A stretch of 64,000 bases of DNA, from positions 1 through 64,000 of the forward strand of contig JADKID010000045.1 of assembly GCA_016721425.1 (NCBI GenBank), given 5' to 3'. This document shows positions 18,085-25,475 of this stretch, piece by piece. Each line of letters opens with the position of its first letter. Positions within the stretch are counted from its first letter, which is position 1. Source of the DNA: Bryobacterales bacterium (lineage in GTDB: Bacteria; Acidobacteriota; Terriglobia; Bryobacterales; Bryobacteraceae). The notes beneath the pieces are model-generated. The model did no database searches. It was not told the origin of the DNA and was given only the letters and a program-made list of their open reading frames with translations. Made by a program: the position numbers and the translations under genes.

Positions 18085-18520
18085 GTGGGGGTAGGGTGGG
18101 GGGCTGTGTTTTGTGTAAGTTTTGGGTTCGTTCAGCGCAAATGGCGTAGGAGCGGGGAGTTGGGGGGCGGGTTGGGTGTGGTTGGCGGGGGCGGCGGAGC
18201 GGGCCTTTGTTTTGTGCGAATTATGGGTTCGTTCGGCGCTAATGGCGCTGGGAGTGGGGTGGTGGGGGGACGGGGTGGGGGCGGTTGGCGAGGGTGGCGG
18301 AGTGGGGCTTTGTTTTGTGCGAGTTACGGGTTCGTTCGGCGCTAATGGCGTTGGGAATGCAGGGTGGGGCGATGGGGCGGGGGCGGCTGTCGGGGGCGGC
18401 GGAGCGGACTTTTGTTTTGTGCGAGTTATGGGTTCGTTCGGCGTAAATGGCGTAGGGAGTGGGGGGGTGGGCGGCGGGGTGGGGGCGGTTGGCGGGGGCG
18501 TGAATCGGGCGGGTGGAGGG
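18085..18520. repeat. Four tandem copies of a ~102-bp repeat
   Basis: The core gggttcgttc recurs at 18124, 18225, 18328 and 18430, spaced 101, 103 and 102 bases. Each core sits in a conserved block, ttgttttgtgcgag(t) then tatgggttcgttcggcgc and aatggcg, followed by a G-rich linker (gggtggggg types). Copy 1 is the most divergent. The unit is close to 34 codons, so long ORFs are open on both strands, but they encode low-complexity peptides with no sign of selection. It lies upstream of the OsmC gene. The likely nature is a tandemly amplified intergenic repeat of the acidobacterial genome. Confidence 0.85.
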
Positions 18521-18789
18521 CGGGAAGTCCGAACCGGCGATGGGAGCTGTCGCGGGGCCATTTTTGGTGCGGGTGACAGCAAGCGCCGTGTCGGTAATGC
18601 GGATTTGCGCCATATTCAATCTCCGCTGAGATTGTAGCGCGGGGCGTCAAGCAAATCGGTGGTCGCGGTGGCGCAAGTGATTTGTTGTCAGCAAAATATT
18701 CACAGAAAATAGCGGTGAATGAGAATCTTCTTAGGGGCGAATGTGTGGAAACTGTTCGGCGGAGTGCCGCTCTGGGGCTTGAGTCGACT
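18521..18789. other. Intergenic stretch, no feature recognised
   Basis: Continues beyond the tandem repeats with lower GC near 18680-18740. I see no credible ORF, hairpin or promoter worth naming. Confidence 0.5.
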
Positions 18790-19296
18790 TTAGCCGTCGG
18801 CTATGGTGCGCAGATCGTTGATCGTGCGGCGGAGTTCGTCGCGCTGCTTGCGGAGGGGCGCGGCGGACTCATCCTGGAGTGCCCGAAATCCGATGATTGC
18901 GGCGACCAGACCGAGGCCCCAAAGCAGATATCCGGTCTGGTTCCGGCCGTCAGACCCGGAGAGCATGAGTAACCCGAGGATCGCCAGGATGGCGCCGCAG
19001 CCGAAGCCCGCTCCGACCTTGGTGGAGTTGGCGGCACCAGATACGGATAGCTCATCCTCGATGCGGGCCAGATCCTTTTCGTGACGGACAATGGCGAGTT
19101 CGGCGGCGGTGCGATCGGTATTGCGTTCCAGGTTGGAAAGACGAGCTTCGATGCGCTCGAGCGAAATGGTGCCGCCGGAGCGGCGGACGCGCACGGAGGC
19201 ACCGCAGTGGCCGCAGGCGAAAGTCTCCAGGTCTGGAGTCACTTCCAGACGAGCCCCGCACTTGGGACACTCCAGGGCGACCATTGGAGACTCCAT
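18790..19296 (-). CDS. Zinc-ribbon, coiled-coil membrane protein of unknown function
   Basis: 168 residues. An N-terminal zinc ribbon has two CxxC pairs (CPKCGARL and FACGHCGASV). It is followed by a coiled coil (LERIEARLSNLERNTDRTAAELAIVRHEKDLARIEDEL) and then two membrane helices (VGAGFGCGAILAILGLLML and GYLLWGLGLVAAIIGF). A second helical segment of Arg/Glu-rich sequence ends the protein. ATG 19296 is favoured because gggaggac sits eight bases upstream; a second ATG at 19284 is possible. Many such zinc-ribbon membrane proteins exist with no known role. It may be co-transcribed with the small ORF ending at 19301. Confidence 0.8.
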   Translation of the reverse strand: MESPMVALECPKCGARLEVTPDLETFACGHCGASVRVRRSGGTISLERIEARLSNLERNTDRTAAELAIVRHEKDLARIEDELSVSGAANSTKVGAGFGCGAILAILGLLMLSGSDGRNQTGYLLWGLGLVAAIIGFRALQDESAAPLRKQRDELRRTINDLRTIADG

Positions 19297-19300
19297 CGGT

Positions 19301-19519
19301 TCAGTCCTCCCGGAAGGGCAATTCGCCCAACTCGCGAACGATGCGATTGGTCTCGATCGAGACGGCGATCACCTGGCCGATCAGGCGTACGATGCAGTCC
19401 GGATCGTCCTCGCGGTAGGTGCTTGGCGGACCGAGGATTCGCGCTCGATGTGGTGGCCCGAAGCGACGCCGGGTTTCGCTGTAACTCTGAACGCGTTTCC
19501 GGAGTTGCGCTGGCGCCAT
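19301..19519 (-). CDS. Small hypothetical protein upstream of the zinc-ribbon gene
   Basis: 72 residues from ATG 19519; the frame is open further upstream to 19633. The last part (DPDCIVRLIGQVIAVSIETNRIVRELGELPFRED) looks like a genuine amphipathic helix. Its stop lies four bases before the next start, with that gene's ribosome site inside its last codons, as in an operon. No family recognised. It could be a chance ORF. Confidence 0.35.
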   Translation of the reverse strand: MAPAQLRKRVQSYSETRRRFGPPHRARILGPPSTYREDDPDCIVRLIGQVIAVSIETNRIVRELGELPFRED

Positions 19520-19901
19520 CATTGCCTGATATTGTATCGGCTCCGGGAGTGGTGCGAGGTGTGTGGCGGGCCCAGGGGCCAGCCGAGGCCGCAGGAGCGG
19601 CGGCGGGCGATTCTTCCATATTCGGAGCACCAAAGAAACACGACGTTTCCGCTTGGCACGACCGGGATCACCGCGACGCTATTCTCTCGACTGTTTTCGG
19701 AGGCTTATGGATGTTCGCGGCGAAGGGGGCGGCGTTTTGGCGGTGGAGGCATGCCGGTCTCAGGGGCAGGGGCCCGCTAACGACGATCCGAACTGCGTGG
19801 GGGGGATGGCTGCGAGTGAGGAGAGGCCGAGCCGGTATTTTCCGTGCAGCCGTTCGTGGCCGGGCGTCACGGCGCCGGCCGGCTCGTCGATGCGACCGAG
19901 G
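19520..19901. other. Intergenic stretch, no gene recognised
   Basis: Short ORFs exist on both strands but none shows a protein-like composition or a ribosome site. A possible minus-strand -10 element (tacaat) lies about 19535. Nothing else is seen. Confidence 0.4.
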
Positions 19902-20708
19902 TCAGCGGGTGGCTTCAGCGCCGAGATACGATTTGGCGGCTCGGGCGATTGCTTTTAGGACGTTGAGTCCGTCCTCCATGGAGCCGGTGTTGAATTGGTC
20001 GCCGTCGTGGCCGATGGCGTTGCTGACCATGGCGACGGTGGCGACGGCCGCTTGGCGGGCGTGCCCGAACGCGAAGAGCGAGGCGGCTTGCATTTCCACG
20101 GCCAGAGCGCCTTGCTCAGCCCAGTGCGCCAATTGCGGCTCGGTCTCGCGGTAGGGGGCATCGGTGGTCCATACCTTTCCGGAACGCACGCTCCAACCGG
20201 TGGCGGCCAGGGCGAGGGCGAGTTGCGCGACGACGGTGGAAGGGCAGGCGACCTCCGGCGCGGGTGGCAGGTAGTGGTAGGAAGTGCCTTCATCCCGAAT
20301 GGCCGCTGTCGCAACGACCAGGCAGGGGAGGGGGAGATCGGCGGCTACGCGGCCTGCCGAGGTGAGGCCGATGATGAGGCTGGCGCCGGCGGCGTGGAGT
20401 TGCTCGGCGATCAGGACGGCATAGGGTCCGCCGATGGTGCGGGCGATGATGCCGCAGGTGATGCCCTCCAGTTCGATGGAAAACATCGTGGTGTGGAAGC
20501 AGGCCCACTGCGGGAATGGCTGGGCGAGGCCTTGCCGAACGAGGTGGTCCGTGAGATCCCCGTCGAATTCCAGGATGCAGACGGGAGGCACGGCTCCGTC
20601 TGCAATCTGGCGCATGCGGCGGACATCGGCCATCAGATCATCTGCTCTAAACGCTGAGGTCTGTTCCAGGGGATGGTGGAGAAGGGGCAGTGGCGAATCG
20701 TGAGTCAT
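19902..20708 (-). CDS. Nucleoside phosphorylase (uridine/purine phosphorylase superfamily)
   Basis: 268 residues of the PNP/UDP family, which splits nucleosides with phosphate in salvage pathways. Features: GITCGIIARTIGGPYAVLIAEQL, where classical members have a Gly-rich phosphate-binding loop, LIIGLTSAGRVA, DEGTSYHYLPP, and ALAVEMQAASLFAFGHARQ, which holds the VEMEAA-like substrate-binding segment (here VEMQAA). The family motif's second Glu is replaced by Gln, so specificity may differ from textbook uridine phosphorylase. It stands 39 bases from the methyltransferase on the same strand. Confidence 0.85.
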   Translation of the reverse strand: MTHDSPLPLLHHPLEQTSAFRADDLMADVRRMRQIADGAVPPVCILEFDGDLTDHLVRQGLAQPFPQWACFHTTMFSIELEGITCGIIARTIGGPYAVLIAEQLHAAGASLIIGLTSAGRVAADLPLPCLVVATAAIRDEGTSYHYLPPAPEVACPSTVVAQLALALAATGWSVRSGKVWTTDAPYRETEPQLAHWAEQGALAVEMQAASLFAFGHARQAAVATVAMVSNAIGHDGDQFNTGSMEDGLNVLKAIARAAKSYLGAEATR

Positions 20709-20747
20709 GTCTTGCTGGAGCGGAGCGGCGGGGGGCGGGGGGCGGCT

Positions 20748-21362
20748 TCACTGCACGATGCAGTGGCAGTAGAGAAACTGCTGGACGGTTCCGAAGGGGG
20801 TGTCGTGCAATTCCTTTTTGCTTTCGATCAGACGAAAGTGCGGGCCGAATGCGCCGTGCAGGGAGGGGGCGTCGTAGCGCACAACGTCGAGGCCGCTGCA
20901 CTTGGTGGGACCTTCGGGGCCAAAGGTGCTGACAATCACGTGACCACCCGGCCTGACGGCGCGCAGAACCTGGCGGACATAGGCGGCGCGATCCTGCTGG
21001 GCGGTTAAGAAGTGGAACACGGCGCGGTCGTGCCAGACGTCGTATGCGGCGGGCTCCAGGCTGAGCTGCGTGATATCGGCGGCCAGCCAGCGAACGTTCT
21101 CCGCGGCCGGTCCGAGCCGGCGGCGGTTGGCGTCGATGGCGGCTTGCGAGATATCGAGGACGGTGACGTCCGAGTAGGCTTGGGCCAGCAGATCGTCCAC
21201 GAGCGTGGACTCGCCGCCGCCGACATCGATGATTGAGGCCGTACGGGAAGGATTGGCTTGCTGGATGAGGGCGATCGAGGTCTCCAGGTGCGGCCGATAC
21301 CAACTGACCTGATCCGGCGCTTTCTGCGTGTAGATCCGCTCCCAATGGGCCTGTGCATCCAT
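20748..21362 (-). CDS. Class I SAM-dependent methyltransferase
   Basis: 204 residues with a Rossmann-fold methyltransferase domain. MDAQAHWERIYTQKAPDQVSWYR is the usual start of this acidobacterial/proteobacterial group (related to thiopurine/tellurite-type methyltransferases). Motif I is SIIDVGGGESTLVDDLL, motif II VTVLDISQAAI, and post-I AADITQLSL. YDVWHDRAVFHFLTAQQDR and VLRAVRPGGHVIVSTFGPEGP follow. The ATG at 21362 follows aaggaaggggtgacggt; the frame is open to 21590 but that part has no homology. The acceptor is unknown. Confidence 0.9.
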   Translation of the reverse strand: MDAQAHWERIYTQKAPDQVSWYRPHLETSIALIQQANPSRTASIIDVGGGESTLVDDLLAQAYSDVTVLDISQAAIDANRRRLGPAAENVRWLAADITQLSLEPAAYDVWHDRAVFHFLTAQQDRAAYVRQVLRAVRPGGHVIVSTFGPEGPTKCSGLDVVRYDAPSLHGAFGPHFRLIESKKELHDTPFGTVQQFLYCHCIVQ

Positions 21363-21515
21363 ACCGTCACCCCTTCCTTGCTCATTGATTCTAACGCGAG
21401 GGCCGGCGGGGGCGGGTGGGTGACGGCGCTCATTCGGGGTATTCGGCGCAATCGCCAAATGGCCAAGGAGTCGTCCAGATTCGGCTAAGTGATTGATTTC
21501 ATTGTGGGGAGCAGT

Positions 21516-21535
21516 GCTTGGCGGAATGGCCAAGC
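21516..21535 (+). promoter_or_regulatory. Candidate ArsR operator upstream of arsR
   Basis: A perfect 7-bp inverted repeat (gcttggc - 6 bases - gccaagc) lies 21 bases before the chosen arsR ATG. Its size and place fit autoregulation by an ArsR/SmtB repressor. An upstream ATG at 21518 would fall inside it, which argues for the later start. Confidence 0.45.
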
Positions 21536-21556
21536 AGTTGCGGTGCAGTAATCCTG

Positions 21557-21883
21557 ATGGATGCCAAAACGCAAGCACGATTTGACGCACGGGCGCGGGT
21601 GTTGAAGGCCCTGGCTCATCCTTCGCGGCTGTTTATGGTGGATGTGCTCTCGCAGGGGGAGCGGTGCGTGTGCGAGTTGACGGAGATGGTGGGCGCGGAC
21701 ATGTCGACGGTGAGCAAGCATCTGGCGGTGTTGCGGGCGGCGGGGATTGTGGCGGATGAGAAGCGCGGGATGCAGGTGTATTACACGTTGAAGATGCCTT
21801 GCGTGCTGCGGTTTTTTGATTGCGTGAGCGAAGTGATGGCGAGATCGGCGGCTGAGTATGTAGAAGTGGCGTCGATCCGATGA
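21557..21883 (+). CDS. arsR: ArsR/SmtB family transcriptional repressor
   Basis: 108 residues, a dimeric winged-helix repressor that leaves DNA when arsenite or another metal(loid) binds. RVLKALAHPSRLFMVDVL begins the fold, and GERCVCELTEMVGADMSTVSKHLAVLRAAGIV holds the recognition helix. The CVC pair in RCVCEL is the classical inducer-binding cysteine motif of ArsR. It starts the arsenic operon; its stop overlaps an ATG by three bases and the next gene follows 12 bases on. The start at 21557 rather than 21518 is chosen because of the inverted repeat just upstream. Confidence 0.92.
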   Translation: MDAKTQARFDARARVLKALAHPSRLFMVDVLSQGERCVCELTEMVGADMSTVSKHLAVLRAAGIVADEKRGMQVYYTLKMPCVLRFFDCVSEVMARSAAEYVEVASIR

Positions 21884-21894
21884 AGGAGTTTTGC

Positions 21895-22125
21895 ATGAAG
21901 ATCCAGATTTTGGGTACGGGTTGCGCGAAGTGCAAGCAACTGACGGAGAATGCGGAGGCGGCGGCGCGCGAGATGGGCATCGCGTATGAGATCGAGAAGG
22001 TGAGCGACATTGTGGAGATCGTGAAATATGGTGTCATGGCGACGCCGGCGCTGGCCGTGGACGGGAAGGTGAAGCTGGTGGGCAAGGTGGCGACGCCGGC
22101 GGAGATCCGGGTGTTGTTGAGCTAG
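21895..22125 (+). CDS. Small redox-active disulfide (thioredoxin-like) protein
   Basis: 76 residues with a minimal thioredoxin fold of the TM0996/MTH895 type. MKIQILGTGCAKCKQL holds the CxxC redox pair (CAKC), and GVMATPALAVDGKVKLVGKV contains the cis-Pro loop. The ATG at 21895 follows gaaggag by six bases; an earlier ATG at 21880 overlaps the arsR stop. It lies in the ars operon, so it may provide reducing power for arsenical reduction or act with the ArsF-like protein. This partnership is inferred from gene order only. Confidence 0.9.
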   Translation: MKIQILGTGCAKCKQLTENAEAAAREMGIAYEIEKVSDIVEIVKYGVMATPALAVDGKVKLVGKVATPAEIRVLLS

Positions 22126-22145
22126 AGGCAAGGAGGACTGGTCCG

Positions 22146-22544
22146 ATGAAGATCACACCGAAGTGCGGCTGTAACGGAGGTCCGGACCTGATGTTCTGTT
22201 GTTCCGGCGCGGCTGATACCGCCGAGATTGCAGACCAGGCGGTCCGGACGCTGCATCGAGCGAAAGAGGCGAAGATGTTCTGCCTGGCCGGGATCGCCGG
22301 CGAGGTGGAGTTGATCGTGATGAATACGCAGGCGGCGAACCGCATGCTGGTGGTGGATGGCTGCGACAGCGATTGCGCGAAGAAGACGATGGAGAAGAAT
22401 GGATTCGGGGATTTCGTTCATTTTCGCGTGACTGATCTGGGTTGGGAGAAGGGCAAGACTCCGGTGAGCGGGGAGCGAGTGGCCGAGGCCGCCGCGCGGC
22501 TGCGGCAGTTGCTTTCTGGGGCGCCGGCGCGGGCTGACGCATGA
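22146..22544 (+). CDS. DGC-domain putative zinc-binding protein
   Basis: 132 residues of the DGC family (PF08859), named after its Asp-Gly-Cys motif. Four cysteines gather in the first 25 residues (KCGC and FCCSG), and a central FCLAGIAGE is present. VVDGCDSDCAKKTMEKNGF gives the DGC motif plus a second Cys. Proteins of this family often sit in arsenic or metal-resistance loci, but their reaction is unknown; zinc or arsenite binding by the cysteine clusters is plausible. A ribosome site (ggagg at 22132 region) precedes it. Its stop overlaps the next start by four bases (ATGA). Confidence 0.88.
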   Translation: MKITPKCGCNGGPDLMFCCSGAADTAEIADQAVRTLHRAKEAKMFCLAGIAGEVELIVMNTQAANRMLVVDGCDSDCAKKTMEKNGFGDFVHFRVTDLGWEKGKTPVSGERVAEAAARLRQLLSGAPARADA

Positions 22545-23035
22545 ACCCGCGAAGGCTACTGACGGCGACTCTGATCGGATTTGTGCTGGTCAGCTTCGGC
22601 TACCTGGCTCTGCGAGGCTCGCGAGCCGCCAAGGGCTGGCGAAGTCCCGCTGTTGCGGAAGCCGCCACTACGGACAGCGCGCCGGCAGGAGAGTCCGGCA
22701 AGGTTATCGCCTACTACTTCCACGTGACGGTGCGCTGCACCACGTGCAGAGCTATTGAGTCCTATTCCAAGGAAGTGATCACCGCCCGGTTTGGACCGGA
22801 ACTGGCGTCGGGGCGTTTGGAGTGGCGGCTCGTGAATTTGCAGCTCCCCGAAAACAAGCACTTTGTTCAGGACTATCAGCTCTTTACAAAATCCCTTGTG
22901 CTGGTGCGGACAGAGAACGGCAAACAGAGGGATTTCAAGGTTTTAAACGACACGTGGGAGCTCGTCGGCAACAAGACAGCGATGCAGTCGTATGTCGAGA
23001 AGGAAGTCCGCGGCTTTCTGCGGAAACTCGGATGA
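22541..23035 (+). CDS. arsF: ArsF-like nitrophenyl-arsenical reductase subunit family protein
   Basis: 164 residues: an N-terminal membrane anchor/signal (LLTATLIGFVLVSFGYLAL) and a thioredoxin-like domain beginning VIAYYFHVTVRCTTCRAIESYS with a CxxC pair (CTTC). It ends KSLVLVRTENGKQRDFKVLNDTWELVGNKTAMQSYVEKEV. This family is named ArsF from the arsEFG operon of Shewanella, where ArsE and ArsF reduce nitroaromatic arsenicals. The protein faces the periplasm. It overlaps arsG by four bases (ATGA), a translation-coupled pair. Whether it acts on nitroarsenicals here is unknown; the small thioredoxin at 21895 could be its partner. Confidence 0.82.
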   Translation: MNPRRLLTATLIGFVLVSFGYLALRGSRAAKGWRSPAVAEAATTDSAPAGESGKVIAYYFHVTVRCTTCRAIESYSKEVITARFGPELASGRLEWRLVNLQLPENKHFVQDYQLFTKSLVLVRTENGKQRDFKVLNDTWELVGNKTAMQSYVEKEVRGFLRKLG

Positions 23036-23718
23036 ACGATTGGGCGGCGGGCACGGCTCTGTGGCTGGGCGTGCTGACATCGGTGAGCCCCTGCCCGCTG
23101 GCATCGAACATCGCGGCGATCTCCTATATTGGCAAAGGCATCGCGCGGCCACGCCGGGTCCTGGCCGCGGGGGTGCTCTATACGCTGGGCCGCGTCGTTA
23201 CATACGCGCTATTGGGCTGGCTCCTGGTGACGAGCCTGGCGACCGTTGTCGGGCTGTCCAACAACCTGCAGAGTGTGATGAACCAGTTGCTGGGGCCGGT
23301 GCTGATGGTGGCCGGTTTGTTCCTGCTGGAGCTAATCCGGTTCAACATGGGATCGCTGAACCTAACAGCCAAGCTTCAGGAGCGCGCCGGCGACTGGGGC
23401 CTTGGCGGCGCAGCGGCGCTGGGGGCACTATTCGCACTTTCCTTCTGCCCAGTCTCGGCGGCGTTGTTTTTTGGCAGCTTGATCCCGCTGGCGGCGCGGA
23501 GCGGCAGCCCTATCGCCATGCCGATGTTGTATGGCCTGGGCACCGGTGTACCCGTGTTGGCGTTTGCGGTGGTTTTCAGCTTCGGCGCGCAGGCGCTGAG
23601 CCGCACATTTCAACGGATTACGCACCTGGAGGTGTGGGCGCGCCGTGTCACCGGCGTGGTCTTCATTCTGGTCGGGTTGTACTACACGCTCAACTACGTT
23701 TTCGAGGTCTTTGACTAA
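23032..23718 (+). CDS. arsG: ArsG-family aromatic arsenical efflux permease (DsbD/CcdA-like)
   Basis: 228 residues with six predicted membrane helices, of the LysE/CcdA-like fold. LTSVSPCPLASNIAAISYIGKG near the N-terminus is the paired-cysteine-like Pro-Cys motif of the family, and LFALSFCPVSAALFFGSLIPLA is the matching motif in the second half. It is known from the Shewanella arsEFG operon as an exporter of trivalent aromatic arsenicals. The ATG at 23032 overlaps the ArsF stop. Confidence in the exact substrate is low, in the family high. Confidence 0.85.
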   Translation: MNDWAAGTALWLGVLTSVSPCPLASNIAAISYIGKGIARPRRVLAAGVLYTLGRVVTYALLGWLLVTSLATVVGLSNNLQSVMNQLLGPVLMVAGLFLLELIRFNMGSLNLTAKLQERAGDWGLGGAAALGALFALSFCPVSAALFFGSLIPLAARSGSPIAMPMLYGLGTGVPVLAFAVVFSFGAQALSRTFQRITHLEVWARRVTGVVFILVGLYYTLNYVFEVFD

Positions 23719-23748
23719 CTGAAAGGGACTAGCTGAAAGGAGAATCCC

Positions 23749-24444
23749 ATGCCGGCAAAGTGGACACGACGAAGCTTTTTCGGGACGGCCAGCGCCGTTC
23801 CCATCGCATTTGCGCAGGGGCAGGAGGCTGGCTCTCCAGCCCGTGCGAATACCGTCAAGATAATCGGCATTTCGTGCAGCCCTCGCAAGGATCGGACGAC
23901 GGCTGCGGCGCTGCGGGTATGCCTGGAAGCGGCGAAATCGGCGGGCGTTGAGATCGAGGTAGAGTTGATTGACCTGGGCGGCCTGAAGATGAACGGGGAC
24001 CTGGCGGCGGGTATACCGCTGGCGGCAGGGGAACGCGACGATTTTCCCCTGATCGAGGCCAAGCTCCGCGCACCGAACGTGGGCGGCATTATCATTGCGA
24101 CGCCTGTCTATTTCAGCAGTATGAGCTCACTGTGCAAGGCATTCCTGGACCGCTGGATGGCCTTCCGGGGGACGTTTGCACTGCGCAATAAGGTCGGCGG
24201 CGCAGTCGCCGTGGGAGCGGCGCGAAACGGCGGGCAGGAGTTGACGCTGCAGACGATCCACGCCGCGATGTTCTGCCAGGACATGATTATCGTCAGCGAT
24301 GGGAAGCCGACGGCGCGACTGGGCGGAATCCTGGTGAGCACCAAGGACGACATCAGCAAGGATGAGACGGGACTGGCCACAGCCAGGAACCTGGGGCGGC
24401 GGGTGGCCGAGGTTGCGCTGCTGCTTCGAAAAGCGGGCGCCTGA
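23749..24444 (+). CDS. NADPH-dependent FMN reductase / flavodoxin-like protein with signal-like N-terminus
   Basis: 231 residues with a flavodoxin fold: TVKIIGISCSPRKDRTTAAALRVCLEAAK, the FMN-binding loop (SCSPRKDRT), and GIIIATPVYFSSMSSLCKAFLDRW, the NADPH-dependent FMN reductase signature. The N-terminus WTRRSFFGTASAVPIAFAQG looks like a twin-arginine export signal, unusual for this cytosolic family but common in acidobacterial paralogues. It follows arsG by about 30 bases, with a good ribosome site (gaaaggagaatccc). A role in arsenical reduction like that of ArsH is plausible, though it lacks obvious ArsH-specific features. Confidence 0.85.
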   Translation: MPAKWTRRSFFGTASAVPIAFAQGQEAGSPARANTVKIIGISCSPRKDRTTAAALRVCLEAAKSAGVEIEVELIDLGGLKMNGDLAAGIPLAAGERDDFPLIEAKLRAPNVGGIIIATPVYFSSMSSLCKAFLDRWMAFRGTFALRNKVGGAVAVGAARNGGQELTLQTIHAAMFCQDMIIVSDGKPTARLGGILVSTKDDISKDETGLATARNLGRRVAEVALLLRKAGA

Positions 24445-24485
24445 TCCGCGGACGAGCGCCCTGGACCGATTGAGGAACGTTACGG

Positions 24486-25463
24486 ATGAGCCCATTTTTA
24501 GGATTTGACTGGTTCGCCAAGTGGTTGGTGACTTCGGTCTTCGGACTGTCTCTCGACACAAATCTGGGGGCGAGCGTCCATTTCTTCCTGTACGACGTAC
24601 CGAAGGTGATGAGCCTGCTGCTGGTGATCAGCTTTGTGGTGGGCACGCTGCAGACGTGGCTGCAACCGGAGAGCGTGCGGCGGTGGCTGGGCGGGCGGGG
24701 GACGATTTTGGGGAATGTTCTGGCGGCGGGCATCGGGATTGTGACGCCGTTTTGCAGTTGCTCGGCGGTGCCGCTGTTCATCGGGTTTTTGAAGGGCGGG
24801 GTACCGCTGGGGGTGACGTTCTCGTATTTGATTTCGGCGCCGATGGTGAATGAAGTGGCGGTGGCGTTGCTGTGGGGCTTGTTCGGGTTCCAAGTGACGG
24901 CGATCTATGTGGGGTTTGGGGTGGGGCTGGCGATTGTTGGCGGCTACGTCATTGGTGTGTTGCGGCTGGAGAGGTGGGTGGAGCCATTCATCTGGCAGAT
25001 GGAGGCCGGCGCGCTGGATGCAGAAGGGCATCTGCCGGCGATGCGCCTGGGCGAGCGGATGCGGGCGGGGTGGCGGTCTTCGCGGGAGATTTTCGGCACG
25101 GTGTGGCCGTACATTGTGGCGGGGATTGGCGTGGGGGCGGGGATTCACGGGTATGTGCCAGCCGAGTTGATTGTGCGTTGGGCGGGGCCGGGGAATCCCT
25201 TTGCGGTGCCGATTGCGGTGATGGTGGGCGTGCCGCTGTATGCCAACGTGGCCGGGGTGCTGCCGGTGACGGAGGCTCTGGTGGGTAAGGGTCTGCCGCT
25301 GGGCACGGTGCTGGCGTTTACGATGGCGGTGACGGCGCTCTCGCTGCCGGAGATGGTGATTCTCCGTAAGGTTCTGCGCCCACAGCTCCTAGCCGTCTTC
25401 ATCGTCATTATGACCGCCGGCATCATCGCTGTCGGCTACCTGTTTAACGCACTAATGACTTGA
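24486..25463 (+). CDS. arsP: ArsP-type permease (DUF318/UPF0718), chimeric 3' end
   Basis: 325 residues, polytopic. TPFCSCSAVPLFIGFLKGGVPLG carries the cysteine cluster typical of ArsP, an organoarsenical efflux permease. VWPYIVAGIGVGAGIHGYVP and LPLGTVLAFTMAVTALSLPE follow in the C-terminal half. The start is set by gaggaacg before ATG 24486. From 25357 on, codons change style (C-ending) and the sequence differs from a second permease tail found at 28003-28172. A 62-bp stretch (25295-25356) is identical in both. The present gene is therefore a recombinant of a native 5' part and an incoming 3' part, but the protein is complete. No extra residues are missing at the family's catalytic Cys region. 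Confidence 0.88.
   Translation: MSPFLGFDWFAKWLVTSVFGLSLDTNLGASVHFFLYDVPKVMSLLLVISFVVGTLQTWLQPESVRRWLGGRGTILGNVLAAGIGIVTPFCSCSAVPLFIGFLKGGVPLGVTFSYLISAPMVNEVAVALLWGLFGFQVTAIYVGFGVGLAIVGGYVIGVLRLERWVEPFIWQMEAGALDAEGHLPAMRLGERMRAGWRSSREIFGTVWPYIVAGIGVGAGIHGYVPAELIVRWAGPGNPFAVPIAVMVGVPLYANVAGVLPVTEALVGKGLPLGTVLAFTMAVTALSLPEMVILRKVLRPQLLAVFIVIMTAGIIAVGYLFNALMT
25295..25356 (+). repeat. 62-bp perfect direct repeat, copy 1 (inside the permease gene)
   Basis: Identical to 28003-28064 over all 62 bases. Sequence after each copy diverges to roughly 75 percent identity while still encoding the same permease tail. The pair brackets the cytochrome block. Confidence 0.95.
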
Positions 25464-25475
25464 TCGAGGAATCGT

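Noticed and set aside
18085..18520. Possible CRISPR array
   Set aside because: Four ~102-bp units with degenerate linkers do not have the 25-40-bp repeats and unique 30-40-bp spacers of CRISPR; no cas genes are nearby.
18122..18637. Gly-rich ORF of about 170 residues across the tandem repeats
   Set aside because: Its open frame follows from the repeat period being about 34 codons; the peptide is low-complexity, and no ribosome site is seen.
19081..20154. Plus-strand ORF of about 357 residues
   Set aside because: Overlaps the zinc-ribbon and phosphorylase genes on the other strand and has no recognisable domain.
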